64,000 nucleotides of DNA from Pseudonocardia oroxyli (GTDB taxonomy: Bacteria; Actinomycetota; Actinomycetes; Mycobacteriales; Pseudonocardiaceae). The position numbers and the translations under genes are program-made. The notes under the pieces were generated by a model. That model did not search any database. It was not told the DNA's origin and worked only from the letters and a program-made list of their open reading frames with translations. Each line of letters starts with the position of its first letter. Position 1 is the stretch's first letter. Positions 53,771 through 63,700 of this stretch are shown here, piece by piece. The stretch spans positions 124,001 through 188,000 of the forward strand of contig NZ_FNBE01000012.1 in the NCBI RefSeq assembly GCF_900102195.1, given 5' to 3'.

Positions 53771-54166
53771 ATGGCGTACGAGTCCGCGGTCGAGAAGGCG
53801 ATCCGCGAGGCAGTCGAGCGGGGCGAGTTCGACGACCTGCCGGGCAAGGGCCGTCCGCTCGCCGGCCTCTCGGACACCTCCGAGGACTGGTGGGTGCGGC
53901 GGTACGTCCGCCGCGAGGGCGTCCCGTCGGACGCGCTGCTGCCGGTCGGCCTCCAGCTGCGCAAGGAGCTCGAGCGGCTCCCGGAGACCGTGCGCGACCT
54001 GTCGAGCGAGCGCGCGGTGCGCGAGGTGGTGGCCGAGCTGAACGGCCGGGTCGTGGACTACGTCCGAACCCCGCGGGGGCCGGTCCTACCCCTGCGGCGG
54101 GCGGACCCCGAGGACGTGGTCGCCCGGTGGCGGGCCGCCGGGTCGGGCGGTCCTGATCTACGGTGA
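53771..54166 (+). CDS. DUF1992 (DnaJ-homologue subfamily C-like) protein
   Basis: A 131-residue protein with the domain pattern VEKAIREAVERGEFDDLPGKG followed by RPLAGLSDTSEDWWVRR and LQLRKELERLPE. It is found alone in many bacteria; role unknown. ATG 53771 sits 7 nt after TATCGT, a good leaderless promoter. Diverges from the DUF937 gene. Confidence 0.85.
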   Translation: MAYESAVEKAIREAVERGEFDDLPGKGRPLAGLSDTSEDWWVRRYVRREGVPSDALLPVGLQLRKELERLPETVRDLSSERAVREVVAELNGRVVDYVRTPRGPVLPLRRADPEDVVARWRAAGSGGPDLR

Positions 54167-54170
54167 CCGG

Positions 54171-55124
54171 GTGCCACAGCGTTGGGGTATCACGGTGCCG
54201 TTGTCCGGTGTCCCGCTGCGAGAGCAGCGCGAGCTGATCCGGGCGCTGCCCGATCTGGGGTACACGGACGTCTGGAGTGCCGAGGCGGACGGGGCCGACG
54301 CCTTCACCCCACTCACCCTCGCGGCGGAGTGGGCCCCGACGCTGCGCCTCGGGACCGCGATCGTGCCCGCCTTCACCCGCGGTCCGGCGCTGCTCGCGCA
54401 GTCCGCGGCCACCCTCGCGAGCCTGGCGCCGGGCCGGTTCGCGCTCGGGATCGGCACGTCCTCGGACGTGATCGTGGAGCGCTGGAACGGGATCCCGTTC
54501 GTGGAGCCCTACAAGCGGGTCAGGGACCTGCTGGACTTCCTGCGCCGGGCCTTCACCGGCGAGAAGGTCACCGGCGAGTGGGACTCCTTCTCCGTGCAGG
54601 GCTTCCGGCTCGCCGAGGCCCCCGAGCCCGCGCCGCCGGTGCTGGTCGCGGCGCTGCGGCCGGGCATGCTCACGCTGGCGGGCCGGCACGGCGACGGGGC
54701 GATCGTCAACTGGCTGACCAGCGCGGACGTCAAGGCCGTGGCCCCACACGTCCGGGACTACGGCAAGCCGGGGGCCGAGATCGTCGCCCGGATCTTCGTG
54801 CTGCCGGACGTGCCCGCCGACGAGGCCCGCGCCATCGCGCGGCGGGCGATCGCGGCCTACCTGAACGTGCCGGTCTACCGGGCCTTCCACGAATGGCTCG
54901 GCCGCACCGAGCTGACGCCGATGTGGCGGGCCTGGGCCTCCGGGGACCGGGCCGGGGCGCTCGCCGCGATCCCCGACTCGGTCGTCGACGCCCTGGTCCT
55001 GCACGGCCCCGCGGAGTCGGTGCGCGAGCAGGTGCGGGCCTACGTGGAGGCGGGCGTGACCACCCCGGTCCTCGCCCCGCTCGGCGGCAGCGCGGCCCGG
55101 GTCATCGAGTCCCTGGCGCCCTGA
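54171..55124 (+). CDS. LLM-class F420-dependent oxidoreductase
   Basis: A 317-residue luciferase-like barrel enzyme: ELIRALPDLGYTDVWSAEAD, LGTAIVPAFTRGPALLAQSA, LGIGTSSDVIVERWNGIPF and VLVAALRPGMLTLAGRHGDG. F420 rather than FMN is inferred from similarity to actinobacterial members. GTG 54171 lies 7 nt after TACGGT, so it is probably leaderless, and 4 nt after the preceding stop. Overlaps the convergent TetR gene by 23 nt. Confidence 0.9.
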   Translation: MPQRWGITVPLSGVPLREQRELIRALPDLGYTDVWSAEADGADAFTPLTLAAEWAPTLRLGTAIVPAFTRGPALLAQSAATLASLAPGRFALGIGTSSDVIVERWNGIPFVEPYKRVRDLLDFLRRAFTGEKVTGEWDSFSVQGFRLAEAPEPAPPVLVAALRPGMLTLAGRHGDGAIVNWLTSADVKAVAPHVRDYGKPGAEIVARIFVLPDVPADEARAIARRAIAAYLNVPVYRAFHEWLGRTELTPMWRAWASGDRAGALAAIPDSVVDALVLHGPAESVREQVRAYVEAGVTTPVLAPLGGSAARVIESLAP

Positions 55125-55680
55125 GCCCGTCCATGATCAGGTCGAGCAGGCGGCCCGCCTGCTCGCGGTCGGCCGTGGTGAGCGTGACCCCGGAGACGGC
55201 GGCCAGCACGTCCGCGGGGTCGACGTCCGCCCGGAGCGTGCCCGCCGCGGCGCCCGCGCCCACGAGATCCCCGACGGCCGTGCGCAGCCGGCCCTTGGTC
55301 TCGGTGAAGGGGTCCCCGCCGGAGGCGATGATCGCGCGCAGCGTGTCCAGCATGCCGCGCTTGGCGGTCATGTACTCGACGAACCGGTCCATCCAGGCCC
55401 GCATCGCGACCTCGGGCGGCGCGTTCTCCAGCAGGCCGGGGACGGCGTCGCAGAGCCGCGCGACCTCGCTGCGGTAGGCCGCCTCGACCAGCGCCTCCCG
55501 CGTGGGGAAGTGCCGGTAGAGGGTGCCGATGCCGACGCCGGCGGCCTTCGCGATCGCCTCGAGGGAGACGTCTCGCCCCGGCGTCGAGAAGGCCTCGACC
55601 GCCACCTCCACCAGCCGCTCACGGTTTCGGCGTGCGTCGGCGCGGAGGGGCTTGGTCACGGCCTCGTCAGTGTGACCCAC
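55102..55680 (-). CDS. TetR-family transcriptional regulator
   Basis: A 192-residue repressor with HTH VEVAVEAFSTPGRDVSLEAI then AKAAGVGIGTLYRHFPTREA and a helical effector domain resembling those that control SDR or efflux genes. Start GTG 55680 (or 55659). A perfect inverted repeat lies 17 nt upstream; the divergent SDR gene is the likely target. Confidence 0.9.
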   Translation of the reverse strand: MGHTDEAVTKPLRADARRNRERLVEVAVEAFSTPGRDVSLEAIAKAAGVGIGTLYRHFPTREALVEAAYRSEVARLCDAVPGLLENAPPEVAMRAWMDRFVEYMTAKRGMLDTLRAIIASGGDPFTETKGRLRTAVGDLVGAGAAAGTLRADVDPADVLAAVSGVTLTTADREQAGRLLDLIMDGLRAPGTR

Positions 55681-55696
55681 GCCACTTCACCACCTC

Positions 55697-55716
55697 AAAC
55701 GGAATCGCCTCCGTTT
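55697..55716. promoter_or_regulatory. TetR operator, AAACGGA-n6-TCCGTTT
   Basis: A perfect 7-6-7 inverted repeat in the intergenic region between the divergent TetR and SDR genes. Confidence 0.65.
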
Positions 55717-55792
55717 ACCCGGGGTTGGGATCGGAGGCAGCTCCGGATGCGAGTCTACGCGCCGAGCGATCTCAGCCCTGAGGAGAAGCGCC

Positions 55793-56758
55793 ATGACCAC
55801 CTTCCTCACCCCGCCGATCGTCCACCCCAGCACCAGCCGCTTCGTCGGCCCGTTCGACCGCCGCACCACCGCCGCCGAGGTCGTCCGCGGCCTGGACCTG
55901 GGCGGACGGCGGGCCGTCGTCACCGGCGCCGCCTCCGGGATCGGGCTCGAGACCGCCCGCGCGCTGGCCGCCGCCGGAGCGTGCGTGACGCTCGCCGTGC
56001 GCGACGTCGACGCCGGTGCCGCCGCCGCGGCCGCGCTCACCGCCGCGACCGGCAACGAGCTCGTGTCCGTCGCGCCGCTCGACCTCACCGACCGCACCTC
56101 GATCCGGGCCTTCGTCTCCACCTGGGACGGCCCGCTGCACATGCTGGTGAACAACGCCGGCGTCATGGCCACCCCGCTGACCCGCACGGCGGAGCGCTGG
56201 GAGCTGCAGTTCGCCACGAACCACCTGGGCCACTTCGCGCTGACCACCGGCCTGTTCCCGGCACTGCTCGCCGCAGGCGACGCCCGCGTGGTGTCCGTGT
56301 CCTCCGGCGCCCACCTGCGCGCCCCGGTGGACTTCGACGACGTCCACTTCCACGGCCGCCCCTACGACCCGTGGCTCGCCTACGCCCAGTCCAAGACGGC
56401 GAACGTGCTGTTCGCGGTCGAGGCCAACCGGCGCTGGTCCGGCGACGGCATCCACGTCAACGCGGTGATGCCCGGCGGGATCCGCACCGGCCTGCAGCGC
56501 CACCTGGACGCGCGCGAGCTCGCCGCGATGGACGCCCGGGCGGGCGACCTCTGGAAGACCCCCGAGCAGGGCGCGGCCACGAGCGTGCTGCTCGCGGCCT
56601 CGCCGCTGGTCGAGGGCATCGGCGGGCGGTACTTCGAGGACTGCGCCGAGGCCCTGCCCGCGACCGGCGTGTACGGCCGCGGCGTGGCTCCCTACGCCCT
56701 CAACCCCGAGGCCGCCGAGCGGCTCTGGGACTTGTCCGTGGCGACCCTGCGCGCCTGA
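55793..56758 (+). CDS. SDR-family oxidoreductase (extended, protochlorophyllide reductase/retinol dehydrogenase-like)
   Basis: A 321-residue SDR with TGAASGIG (residues 45-52), NNAGVM, catalytic Ser in SVSSGAHL and YAQSK active-site pair. The first 35 residues form an extension (TPPIVHPSTSRFVGPFDRRT) common in this subgroup. ATG 55793 has GAGGAG about 8 nt upstream. Likely repressed by the divergent TetR. Confidence 0.9.
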   Translation: MTTFLTPPIVHPSTSRFVGPFDRRTTAAEVVRGLDLGGRRAVVTGAASGIGLETARALAAAGACVTLAVRDVDAGAAAAAALTAATGNELVSVAPLDLTDRTSIRAFVSTWDGPLHMLVNNAGVMATPLTRTAERWELQFATNHLGHFALTTGLFPALLAAGDARVVSVSSGAHLRAPVDFDDVHFHGRPYDPWLAYAQSKTANVLFAVEANRRWSGDGIHVNAVMPGGIRTGLQRHLDARELAAMDARAGDLWKTPEQGAATSVLLAASPLVEGIGGRYFEDCAEALPATGVYGRGVAPYALNPEAAERLWDLSVATLRA

Positions 56759-56769
56759 CCCCGGAGGGC

Positions 56770-57573
56770 TCAGAGCCCGTGGCGGGACAGGAAGTCCAGG
56801 GCCCGGTCGGCGACCTCCCGCCAGCTGCTGTCGACGGCGTAGGAGTGGCCCCGGTCCGGGAAGGCGGCCCACTCGGTGACCCCCGGGCTCTTCGCGAGGA
56901 TCGTGTAGGCGGCCCTGCTGGTGGCCTCGGGCACCGTGCGATCCCGGCCCGCGCCGATCACCAGCACCGGCCCCCGCGCGCGGTGCACGTCCACCGTGGC
57001 CTCGCTGTGCAGCGCGAAGTTCGCCAGCGCGGCCTGGAACAGCGGGCGCATGGGGGACGGGACCGCGTAGGAGTCGTACAGCGCGTCCGCCTCCGCGCGC
57101 GGCACCGCGTTGGCGAACCCGGCGGCCCACGAGTCCTTCGTGTGGATCCAGCTCTTCGTCCGCAGTCCGGGCCTGCTCAGGACCGGGAAGGCCGTCTTGA
57201 GCTGGGCGGGCGGCAGCGCGAGGTTGCCCTTGAACTGCGCCGGCGAGATCGCGACGCACGCCCGGGCGCAACCCTGTCCGATCAGCTTCTCCGCGATCAG
57301 CCCGCCGAAGGAGTGTCCGATCACGATCGGCTTCTCCGGCAGCTCCTCGATCAGGGCCGCGTAGTGGTCGGTCACGGCGGAGATGCCCTGCCCGGCCACG
57401 GCGTCCGGGTCGGCCCTGGCCGCCTCGGCGGTGCCGGGCTCCCCCGGCCACCCGGGCGCGACGGGCGCGTAGCCCTTCTCCGCGAACAGCTCGACCCACG
57501 GGGTCCAGCTCGAGGCGTGCAACCACAGGCCGTGGACGAAGACGACGGGCGTTCCGGGCACGCTGACCTCCAC
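56770..57573 (-). CDS. Alpha/beta hydrolase
   Basis: A 267-residue hydrolase: oxyanion region VVFVHGLWLHASSW, nucleophile GHSFGG (Ser about 87), and catalytic His in DRGHSYAV. The fold matches small esterase-like enzymes; substrate unknown. GTG 57573 is the listed start. It converges with the SDR gene 11 nt apart. Confidence 0.87.
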   Translation of the reverse strand: MEVSVPGTPVVFVHGLWLHASSWTPWVELFAEKGYAPVAPGWPGEPGTAEAARADPDAVAGQGISAVTDHYAALIEELPEKPIVIGHSFGGLIAEKLIGQGCARACVAISPAQFKGNLALPPAQLKTAFPVLSRPGLRTKSWIHTKDSWAAGFANAVPRAEADALYDSYAVPSPMRPLFQAALANFALHSEATVDVHRARGPVLVIGAGRDRTVPEATSRAAYTILAKSPGVTEWAAFPDRGHSYAVDSSWREVADRALDFLSRHGL

Positions 57574-57658
57574 AGGGTTCCGCCGAGTCGAGCGTAGCCG
57601 GCGTGTCGATCACCCGAACGCCGCAGCACGCGCGGCCGGCCCCGTGCAGAATGCGGCC

Positions 57659-59692
57659 GTGGACCAGTTCTACTCGGCCTACCGACACGGCTTCCTGCGC
57701 GTGGCGGCGGCGACCATCCGCACCACGCTCGCCGATCCCGCCGCGAACGCCGCCGCCGTCCTGGAGTCGGCGCGCGAGCTCGCGGCAGACGGGGTCGGCG
57801 TGGCGGTGTTCCCCGAGCTCACGCTGACCGGGTACTCGCTGGAGGACGTCGTCATGCAGGACACCCTGCTCGACGCCGCCCTCGCCGGGCTCGAGGACGT
57901 CGTCGCGGGCTCGGCCGACCTGCTCCCCGTCCTGGTGGTGGGCCTGCCGATCCGGCACCGGCACCGCATCCACAACTGTGCGGCGATCATCCACAGGGGA
58001 CGGGTCCTCGGCGTCGCACCCAAGTCGTACCTGCCGACCTACCGCGAGTTCTACGAGCGCCGCCAGATGGCCCCCGGGGACGACGTGACCGGCACGCTGC
58101 GGATCGGCGACCAGGACGTCCCGTTCGGCCCCGACCTGCTGTTCACCGCCTCCGACGTGCCCGGCTTCGTGCTGCACGTCGAGATCTGCGAGGACATGTG
58201 GGTGCCGATCCCGCCGTCCGCCGAGGCGGCGCTGGCGGGCGCGACGGTGCTGGCCAACCTCTCCGGCAGCCCGATCACCGTCGGCCGGGCCGAGGACCGG
58301 AAGCTGTTGGCGCGCAGCGCCTCCTCCCGCTGCCTCGCCGCCTACGTCTACGCCGCGGCGGGCGAGGGCGAGTCCTCGACCGACCTCGCCTGGGACGGCC
58401 AGACGATGATCTACGAGAACGGGGTGCTGCTCGCCGAGACCGAGCGGTTCCCGAACGGGCCCCGCGCCTCGGTGGCGGACGTCGACCTGGACCTGCTGGC
58501 CAACGAGCGGCTGCGGATGGGCACGTTCGACGACAACCGCCGCCACCACGCCCCCGAGTTCCGGTGCGTCTCCTTCGCGCTGTCCCCGCCGTCGTCGGAC
58601 ATCGGGCTCAAGCGCGAGATCGAACGCTTCCCCTTCGTCCCCGCGGACGAGAGCAGGCTCGAGCTGGACTGCTACGAGGCCTACAACATCCAGGTCAGCG
58701 GCCTGGAGCAGCGGCTGCGCGCGATCGGGCAGCCCAAGATCGTGATCGGGGTGTCCGGGGGTCTGGACTCCACGCACGCCCTGATCGTGGCCGCGCGGGC
58801 GATGGACCGGCAGGGCAGGCCGCGCAGCGACATCCTCGCGTTCACGTTGCCCGGCTTCGCCACCGGCGACCACACCAAGGGCAACGCCTACCGGCTCGGG
58901 AAGGCCCTCGGCGTGACGTTCGAGGAGATCGACATCACCGAGACGGCCCGGCTGATGCTGGCCAACCTCAAGCACCCGTTCTCCGCGGGCGAGCCGGTCT
59001 ACGACGTCACGTTCGAGAACGTCCAGGCCGGGCTGCGCACCGACTACCTGTTCCGGGCGGCCAACCAGCGCGGCGGGATCGTGCTGGGCACCGGGGACCT
59101 CTCCGAGCTGGCGCTGGGCTGGTCGACCTACGGCGTCGGCGACCAGATGTCGCACTACAACGTCAACGGCGGCGTGCCGAAGACGCTGATCCAGCACCTC
59201 ATCCGCTGGGTGATCAGCTCCCGGCAGTTCGACGACGAGGTGGGCGAGGTCCTGCAGTCCGTGCTGGACACCGAGATCACCCCCGAGCTCGTGCCCTCGG
59301 ACGCGGGCGAGGTGCAGTCGTCGGAGGCCAAGGTCGGGCCGTACCCGTTGCAGGACTTCACGTTGTTCCACTACCTGCGGTGGGGGTTCCGGCCCGCGAA
59401 GATCGCCTTCCTCGCCCACCACGCGTGGGGTGACGTCGACCGCGGCGACTGGCCCGTCGGCTTCCCGCCGGAGAAGCGCGGGGTGTTCACGATGGCGGAG
59501 ATCCGGAAGTGGTCGGAGGTGTTCGCGCAGCGCTTCTTCTCCTTCGCGCAGTTCAAGCGCAGTGCGCTGCCGAACGGCCCGAAGGTCTCCGCGGGCGGGT
59601 CGCTGTCCCCGCGCGGGGACTGGCGCGCGCCCAGTGACATGTCGGCGCGGATCTGGCTGGAGGAGATCCGCCGCGAGGTTCCTCAACAATAA
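57659..59692 (+). CDS. nadE: Glutamine-dependent NAD+ synthetase
   Basis: A 677-residue enzyme making NAD+ from nicotinic acid adenine dinucleotide, glutamine and ATP. The N-terminal nitrilase-like glutaminase has the triad Glu (FPELTLTG), Lys ([12 protein letters not shown]) and Cys (EICEDMW); the C-terminal synthetase has the PP-loop GVSGGLDST and [15 protein letters not shown] 57659 gives a beginning ([11 protein letters not shown]) and length like the mycobacterial enzyme; GTG 57644 is also open. Confidence 0.95.
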   Translation: MDQFYSAYRHGFLRVAAATIRTTLADPAANAAAVLESARELAADGVGVAVFPELTLTGYSLEDVVMQDTLLDAALAGLEDVVAGSADLLPVLVVGLPIRHRHRIHNCAAIIHRGRVLGVAPKSYLPTYREFYERRQMAPGDDVTGTLRIGDQDVPFGPDLLFTASDVPGFVLHVEICEDMWVPIPPSAEAALAGATVLANLSGSPITVGRAEDRKLLARSASSRCLAAYVYAAAGEGESSTDLAWDGQTMIYENGVLLAETERFPNGPRASVADVDLDLLANERLRMGTFDDNRRHHAPEFRCVSFALSPPSSDIGLKREIERFPFVPADESRLELDCYEAYNIQVSGLEQRLRAIGQPKIVIGVSGGLDSTHALIVAARAMDRQGRPRSDILAFTLPGFATGDHTKGNAYRLGKALGVTFEEIDITETARLMLANLKHPFSAGEPVYDVTFENVQAGLRTDYLFRAANQRGGIVLGTGDLSELALGWSTYGVGDQMSHYNVNGGVPKTLIQHLIRWVISSRQFDDEVGEVLQSVLDTEITPELVPSDAGEVQSSEAKVGPYPLQDFTLFHYLRWGFRPAKIAFLAHHAWGDVDRGDWPVGFPPEKRGVFTMAEIRKWSEVFAQRFFSFAQFKRSALPNGPKVSAGGSLSPRGDWRAPSDMSARIWLEEIRREVPQQ

Positions 59693-59775
59693 TGACGATT
59701 ACTGGGCCGGACGGCGTAACGATTGGCGCTGCGTGACGACATCTCGGGCGAGTAACCCGTTCGAGGGAGCACGCC

Positions 59776-59961
59776 GTGTCCGACCGTTACGCACCGTTCG
59801 GCTACAACGCTCGCGAGCCGTGGGCCCCGCCGCAGTACACCGGTGAGCCGACCGCCGCGGAGCGCGCCCCGGGCGGCACCGCGACCCTGGTCGCCCTGGC
59901 CGTGCTCTTCGTGCTGATCGGCGGCGCCGCGTACCTGTATGGCGCCCTCGCGCTGCTCTGA
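59776..59961 (+). CDS. Small membrane protein, unknown
   Basis: A 61-residue protein: a polar Pro/Ala/Tyr-rich N-terminus and one C-terminal membrane helix (LVALAVLFVLIGGAAYLYGA). GTG 59776 has GGGAG 6 nt upstream. No named family recognised. It is followed by a palindrome. Confidence 0.6.
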   Translation: MSDRYAPFGYNAREPWAPPQYTGEPTAAERAPGGTATLVALAVLFVLIGGAAYLYGALALL

Positions 59962-59978
59962 TCTGCGGCTCCGCCGCC

Positions 59979-60020
59979 CGTGAGTGGTAAGTGGTGCTTG
60001 AGCACCACTTGCCGCGCACG
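59979..60020. terminator. Palindrome family A after the small membrane gene
   Basis: Arms CGTGAGTGGTAAGTGGTGC (59979-59997) and GCACCACTTGCCGCGCACG (60002-60020) pair with three mismatches around loop TTGA. It is the third copy of the family seen at 10617 and 37431. Confidence 0.65.
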
Positions 60021-60070
60021 AGCGCCGGAGGCGCAAGTCGCGCTTAAGCGGCGCCGCGCACAGTGCTGCC

Positions 60071-60727
60071 ATGACCACCACGGAGACCACGCCCGACCTG
60101 CTCGGCATGCGCTACGCCCACCGGATGATGCGCTTCGACCTGCACCGCTTCACCGATCTCGCCCGCCGCCTCGCCGCGGGCGAGCCGTGCGACGACCGCC
60201 GGGCCGCGGCGATCGTCGCCTGGCTGCGCACGCTGCGCCAGGAGATCCACCACCACCACACCGTCGAGGACGAGCTGTGCTGGCCGCTCATCGAGCGCAG
60301 CGCGGGCGCCGAGATCGACCTCGAGGTGCTCAGCGAGGACCACCGCGCCCTCGACCCGCTGCTCGACCAGCTGCACGCCGCGACCAGCGCGTTCGCGGCC
60401 GGGCCCGATCGTCGGGCCGCGGCGGGGCCCCTGCTCGCGATCCTGACGACCATCCGGGACGAGCTCGACGAGCACATCGAGTCCGAGGAGGCCTCGGTGT
60501 TCCCGGTGGTCGAGCGGTACGTGTCGGCGCAGGACTGGGCGGAGCTGGAGAAGGCGATCCGCAAGGGTGGGCCGCCGATCGGGTTCGTCCTGCCGCGTTT
60601 CGAGGCCGTCATGCGGCCCGAGGAGCGTGCGCAGGTCCGGGCCGCGGCGGGTCGGGTCATGTTCGCCCTGCTCGCCCTGCTGCGACCGGGGTTCAAGCGG
60701 AAGGAGCGCCTGGTGTTCGGGGGCTGA
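60071..60727 (+). CDS. Hemerythrin domain protein
   Basis: A 218-residue protein with the four-helix hemerythrin pattern: HRMMRFDLHRF, HHHHTVEDELCWP, LSEDHRALDPLLDQL and DELDEHIESEEASVFPVVER, providing His/Glu/Asp ligands for a di-iron site. It may bind O2, NO or iron. The C-terminal 60 residues form a basic helix. The 3' end overlaps the convergent SARP gene by 35 nt. Confidence 0.9.
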   Translation: MTTTETTPDLLGMRYAHRMMRFDLHRFTDLARRLAAGEPCDDRRAAAIVAWLRTLRQEIHHHHTVEDELCWPLIERSAGAEIDLEVLSEDHRALDPLLDQLHAATSAFAAGPDRRAAAGPLLAILTTIRDELDEHIESEEASVFPVVERYVSAQDWAELEKAIRKGGPPIGFVLPRFEAVMRPEERAQVRAAAGRVMFALLALLRPGFKRKERLVFGG

Positions 60728-63700
60728 CCCAGCCGACGCGGGCCGCGACCGCCGCGGCCCGCGCGCGATGCTCCGCGGCGGGCCCGCCCAGGAACTGCGC
60801 CAGCTCGCCGAGGAAGTGGGCGACCGGACCGAGGGTGAGCGTGCCGCTGCCGAGCCCTGCCATCTCGTCGGCGAACGGGAGGAGCTCGCGGTAGGTCTCC
60901 TCGGCGATCTCCCGGTCGTCGAGGGCGATCGCCACCTCGGCCCGCAGCGCCATGAAGATCTGCCAGTAGTAGCTGCGCGGCGGCTGTCGGTCGCGCTGCC
61001 ACACCGCGCGGGCCTCGTCGACCCGGCCGAGAGCGAGCAGCGCCCGCGCGGTGGGATCGGCCATCCCGTCCGGGACGACCTCGACGGCGAGGTACTCCTC
61101 GGCGATGTCCGCCAGCGCGCCCGCGACGTGGCGCACCCCGAAGCGGGCGAACGTGCCCATGACCTCGGCGTTCACCGCGCCCGCCGCCGTCAGCGCCGCC
61201 TGCACGGCGGCGTACCCCGCCTCCGCGCCCGCGATGTCCCCGGCGACCAGCCTGCGCAGCGACGCGAAGATCGCCGCCCAGCCCAGGGACTGGCCGAGCT
61301 GCCCGTTCGAGGCCAGAGCGATCGCCGAGTCGGCGTGGCGCTGCGCGGCGTCGAGGTCCAGCTGCTCGGCCTCGACCATGAACAGCAGATGGTGGCCCTC
61401 GGACTCGTAGCCGGTCAGCCCGGCCCGCGCGGCCGTGTCGATCAGCTCGCGGCCGATGCCCGCCAGCTCGCCGCGCCGGTCCGGGCCCAGCGCCGTGAAG
61501 GACCGGGCGTTGAGCGCGACGCACCGCAGCAGCGGGTCCCCCACCTCGGCCGAGAGCGCCATGGCCTCGGCGGTGACCTCGGCGGCGCGGTCGTCGTCCG
61601 CGGACTCGACCTCGAAGCACAACGCGACCAGCAGCCGACACCGCGCGACCGGGTCGTGGGTCACGGCGAGGGCCCCCTCCAGCACGGCGACGAGCTCGGC
61701 GTCGACCGCGACGTCCTGCCGGATCGTCCACGAGATCGGGGCGTCGTAGCTCGTCAGGGCGGCGACGAGCGCGTCGGTGCCGCGGGCGGCGGCGACCGCC
61801 CGCCTGCGCTCGTCGACCGCGGCGCCGACCTGTCCGGAGTGGGCCAGCGCGGACACCAGCGCGCACCGCAGCTCCACCTCCCGCTCGGGCCCCGCGAGGT
61901 CCAGCCCGGCCCGCCAGAGCCGGGCGGCCTCGCGGTACCCGCCCGTCGCCACGGCCTCCCGTGCGGCCCGCTCCACGTGCCCCCACGCCACCTCGGGCGC
62001 CACCGCGGGCCCGGCCTCCAGGGCGTGGCGGGCCAGGACCGCCGGGTCGGCCGGGCCGACCGCCGTCAACGCGGCGGCGTGCAGCCTCGTGCGGCGCAGC
62101 CGGGGGAGGTCGGCGTCGAGGGTGTCGCGGACCAGGGCGTGCGTGAACCGGACGCGCCCGGGGGCCGGTTCGGTCAGCAGGCCGGACAGCACCCCGAGCT
62201 CGAGGGCGTCGAGCACGGTGTCCTCGTCCGCGGTGGCCAGGCGCACCACCGTGTCGACGGTGAACTCCCGCCCCAGCACCGCGGCCTGGCCGAGCACGGT
62301 GCGCGCGGGCGCAGGGAGCCGGGCGACCCGGCGGCGCAGCACGTCCCGCACGCCCGCGGGGACGGCGTCCGTCGCCGCGGCCGGGCCCTCGACGGCGATG
62401 AGCCGGGCGGTCTCGCGGACGAACAGGGGGTTGCCGTCGGTGCGGTCGGCGACCAGGGCGACCGTCGCGGCGTCCGGCTCCACGACGCCGTGTCGCCGCA
62501 GCAGGGCGCGGACGTCCGGCCCGGTCAGGCCCGGCAACGGGATCCGGTCGACAATCGGGCCCGCCAGCGCGGCGAGCGTGGCCGCGAGGTCGGGGCCGAT
62601 CTCCGCGGGCCGCACGGTGGCGACGACCAGCACCGACCCGGCCTCGAACCGGGTGCCGACCACGGCCCGGAGCAGCTGCAACGTCTCCTCGTCCGCCCGG
62701 TGCAGGTCGTCGAGCACGAGGAGGACGGGGGCGTGCGCGGCCACGAGCTCGACGACCGCGCGGGACAGCCAGAACGTCTCCCCCACCGCGCGCCGCTCGC
62801 CGCGCAGCGGGGCGAGCCTGCCCGCCAGGTCCGAGCCGGGATCCGGCAGCCCGTCGACGATCTCCGACCACGCCCACGCGGGGGGCGCGCCGTCGACCTC
62901 CGGGCAGCGACCGACGACCGTGGTCCACCCCGTCAGCTCCGCGCGGAACGCCTCCACCAGGGCCGTCTTGCCGCCGCCCGCGTCCGCCTCGACCAGCACC
63001 AGCCCGTGCCCGCGCGCGGCGGCGGCCCGCAGCCGCGCCAGCTCGCGCTCCCGGCCCACGATCGTCGGCGCCGGGGTCGGCGCCGCCACGGCGACGGGTG
63101 TGGGGTCGGGTCTGCCCAGGACGTGCTCGGCGTGGCGCAGCACGTCCTGTTCGAGCGCACGCAGCGCGGGGCCGGGGTCGACACCCAGCTCCGCGGCGAG
63201 GCGCTTGCGGGCCCGGGCGAGCACGGCCAACGCGTCCGCCTGCCGCCCGCTCCGGTAGAGCGCGAGGGCCAGCAGCCGCACGGCGCCCTCCCGCAGCGGA
63301 TGGTCGCGCAGCAGCACCTCCAGGCCGGGCACGGCGTCTGCCGGGCGGCCGCGCGCGAGCCGCGCCTCGGCCAGGCGTTCGGTGGCGACGAGCCGGAGCT
63401 CGTCGAGCCGCGCGACCTCGGGGGCGGCCCACCGCTCGTCCGCGAACTCGGCGAGCGTCGGCCCGGTCCAGGCGGCGAGGACCTCGACGAGCGCCTCCTC
63501 GGTCTGGTCCGACCCGGCCAGCACCGCGGCCACCCGCCTGCTGTCCACCGCGTCCCGCGGCAGCCGCAACGCGTACCCGGGTGGCTCGCTGACCAGGACC
63601 GACGCGGGTGTCCGCGGCGCCCGGTCCGGTTCCAGGATCCGGCGCAGGTGCGAGACGTGGACCTGCAGCGCCCCGAGTGCCCGCGGCGGCGGCTCGCCGC

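Noticed and set aside
55772-59689. A 1305-codon minus-strand frame across SDR, hydrolase and nadE genes
   Set aside because: It is antisense to nadE and the SDR gene and runs across the hydrolase gene in another frame, with repetitive composition and no recognisable motif.
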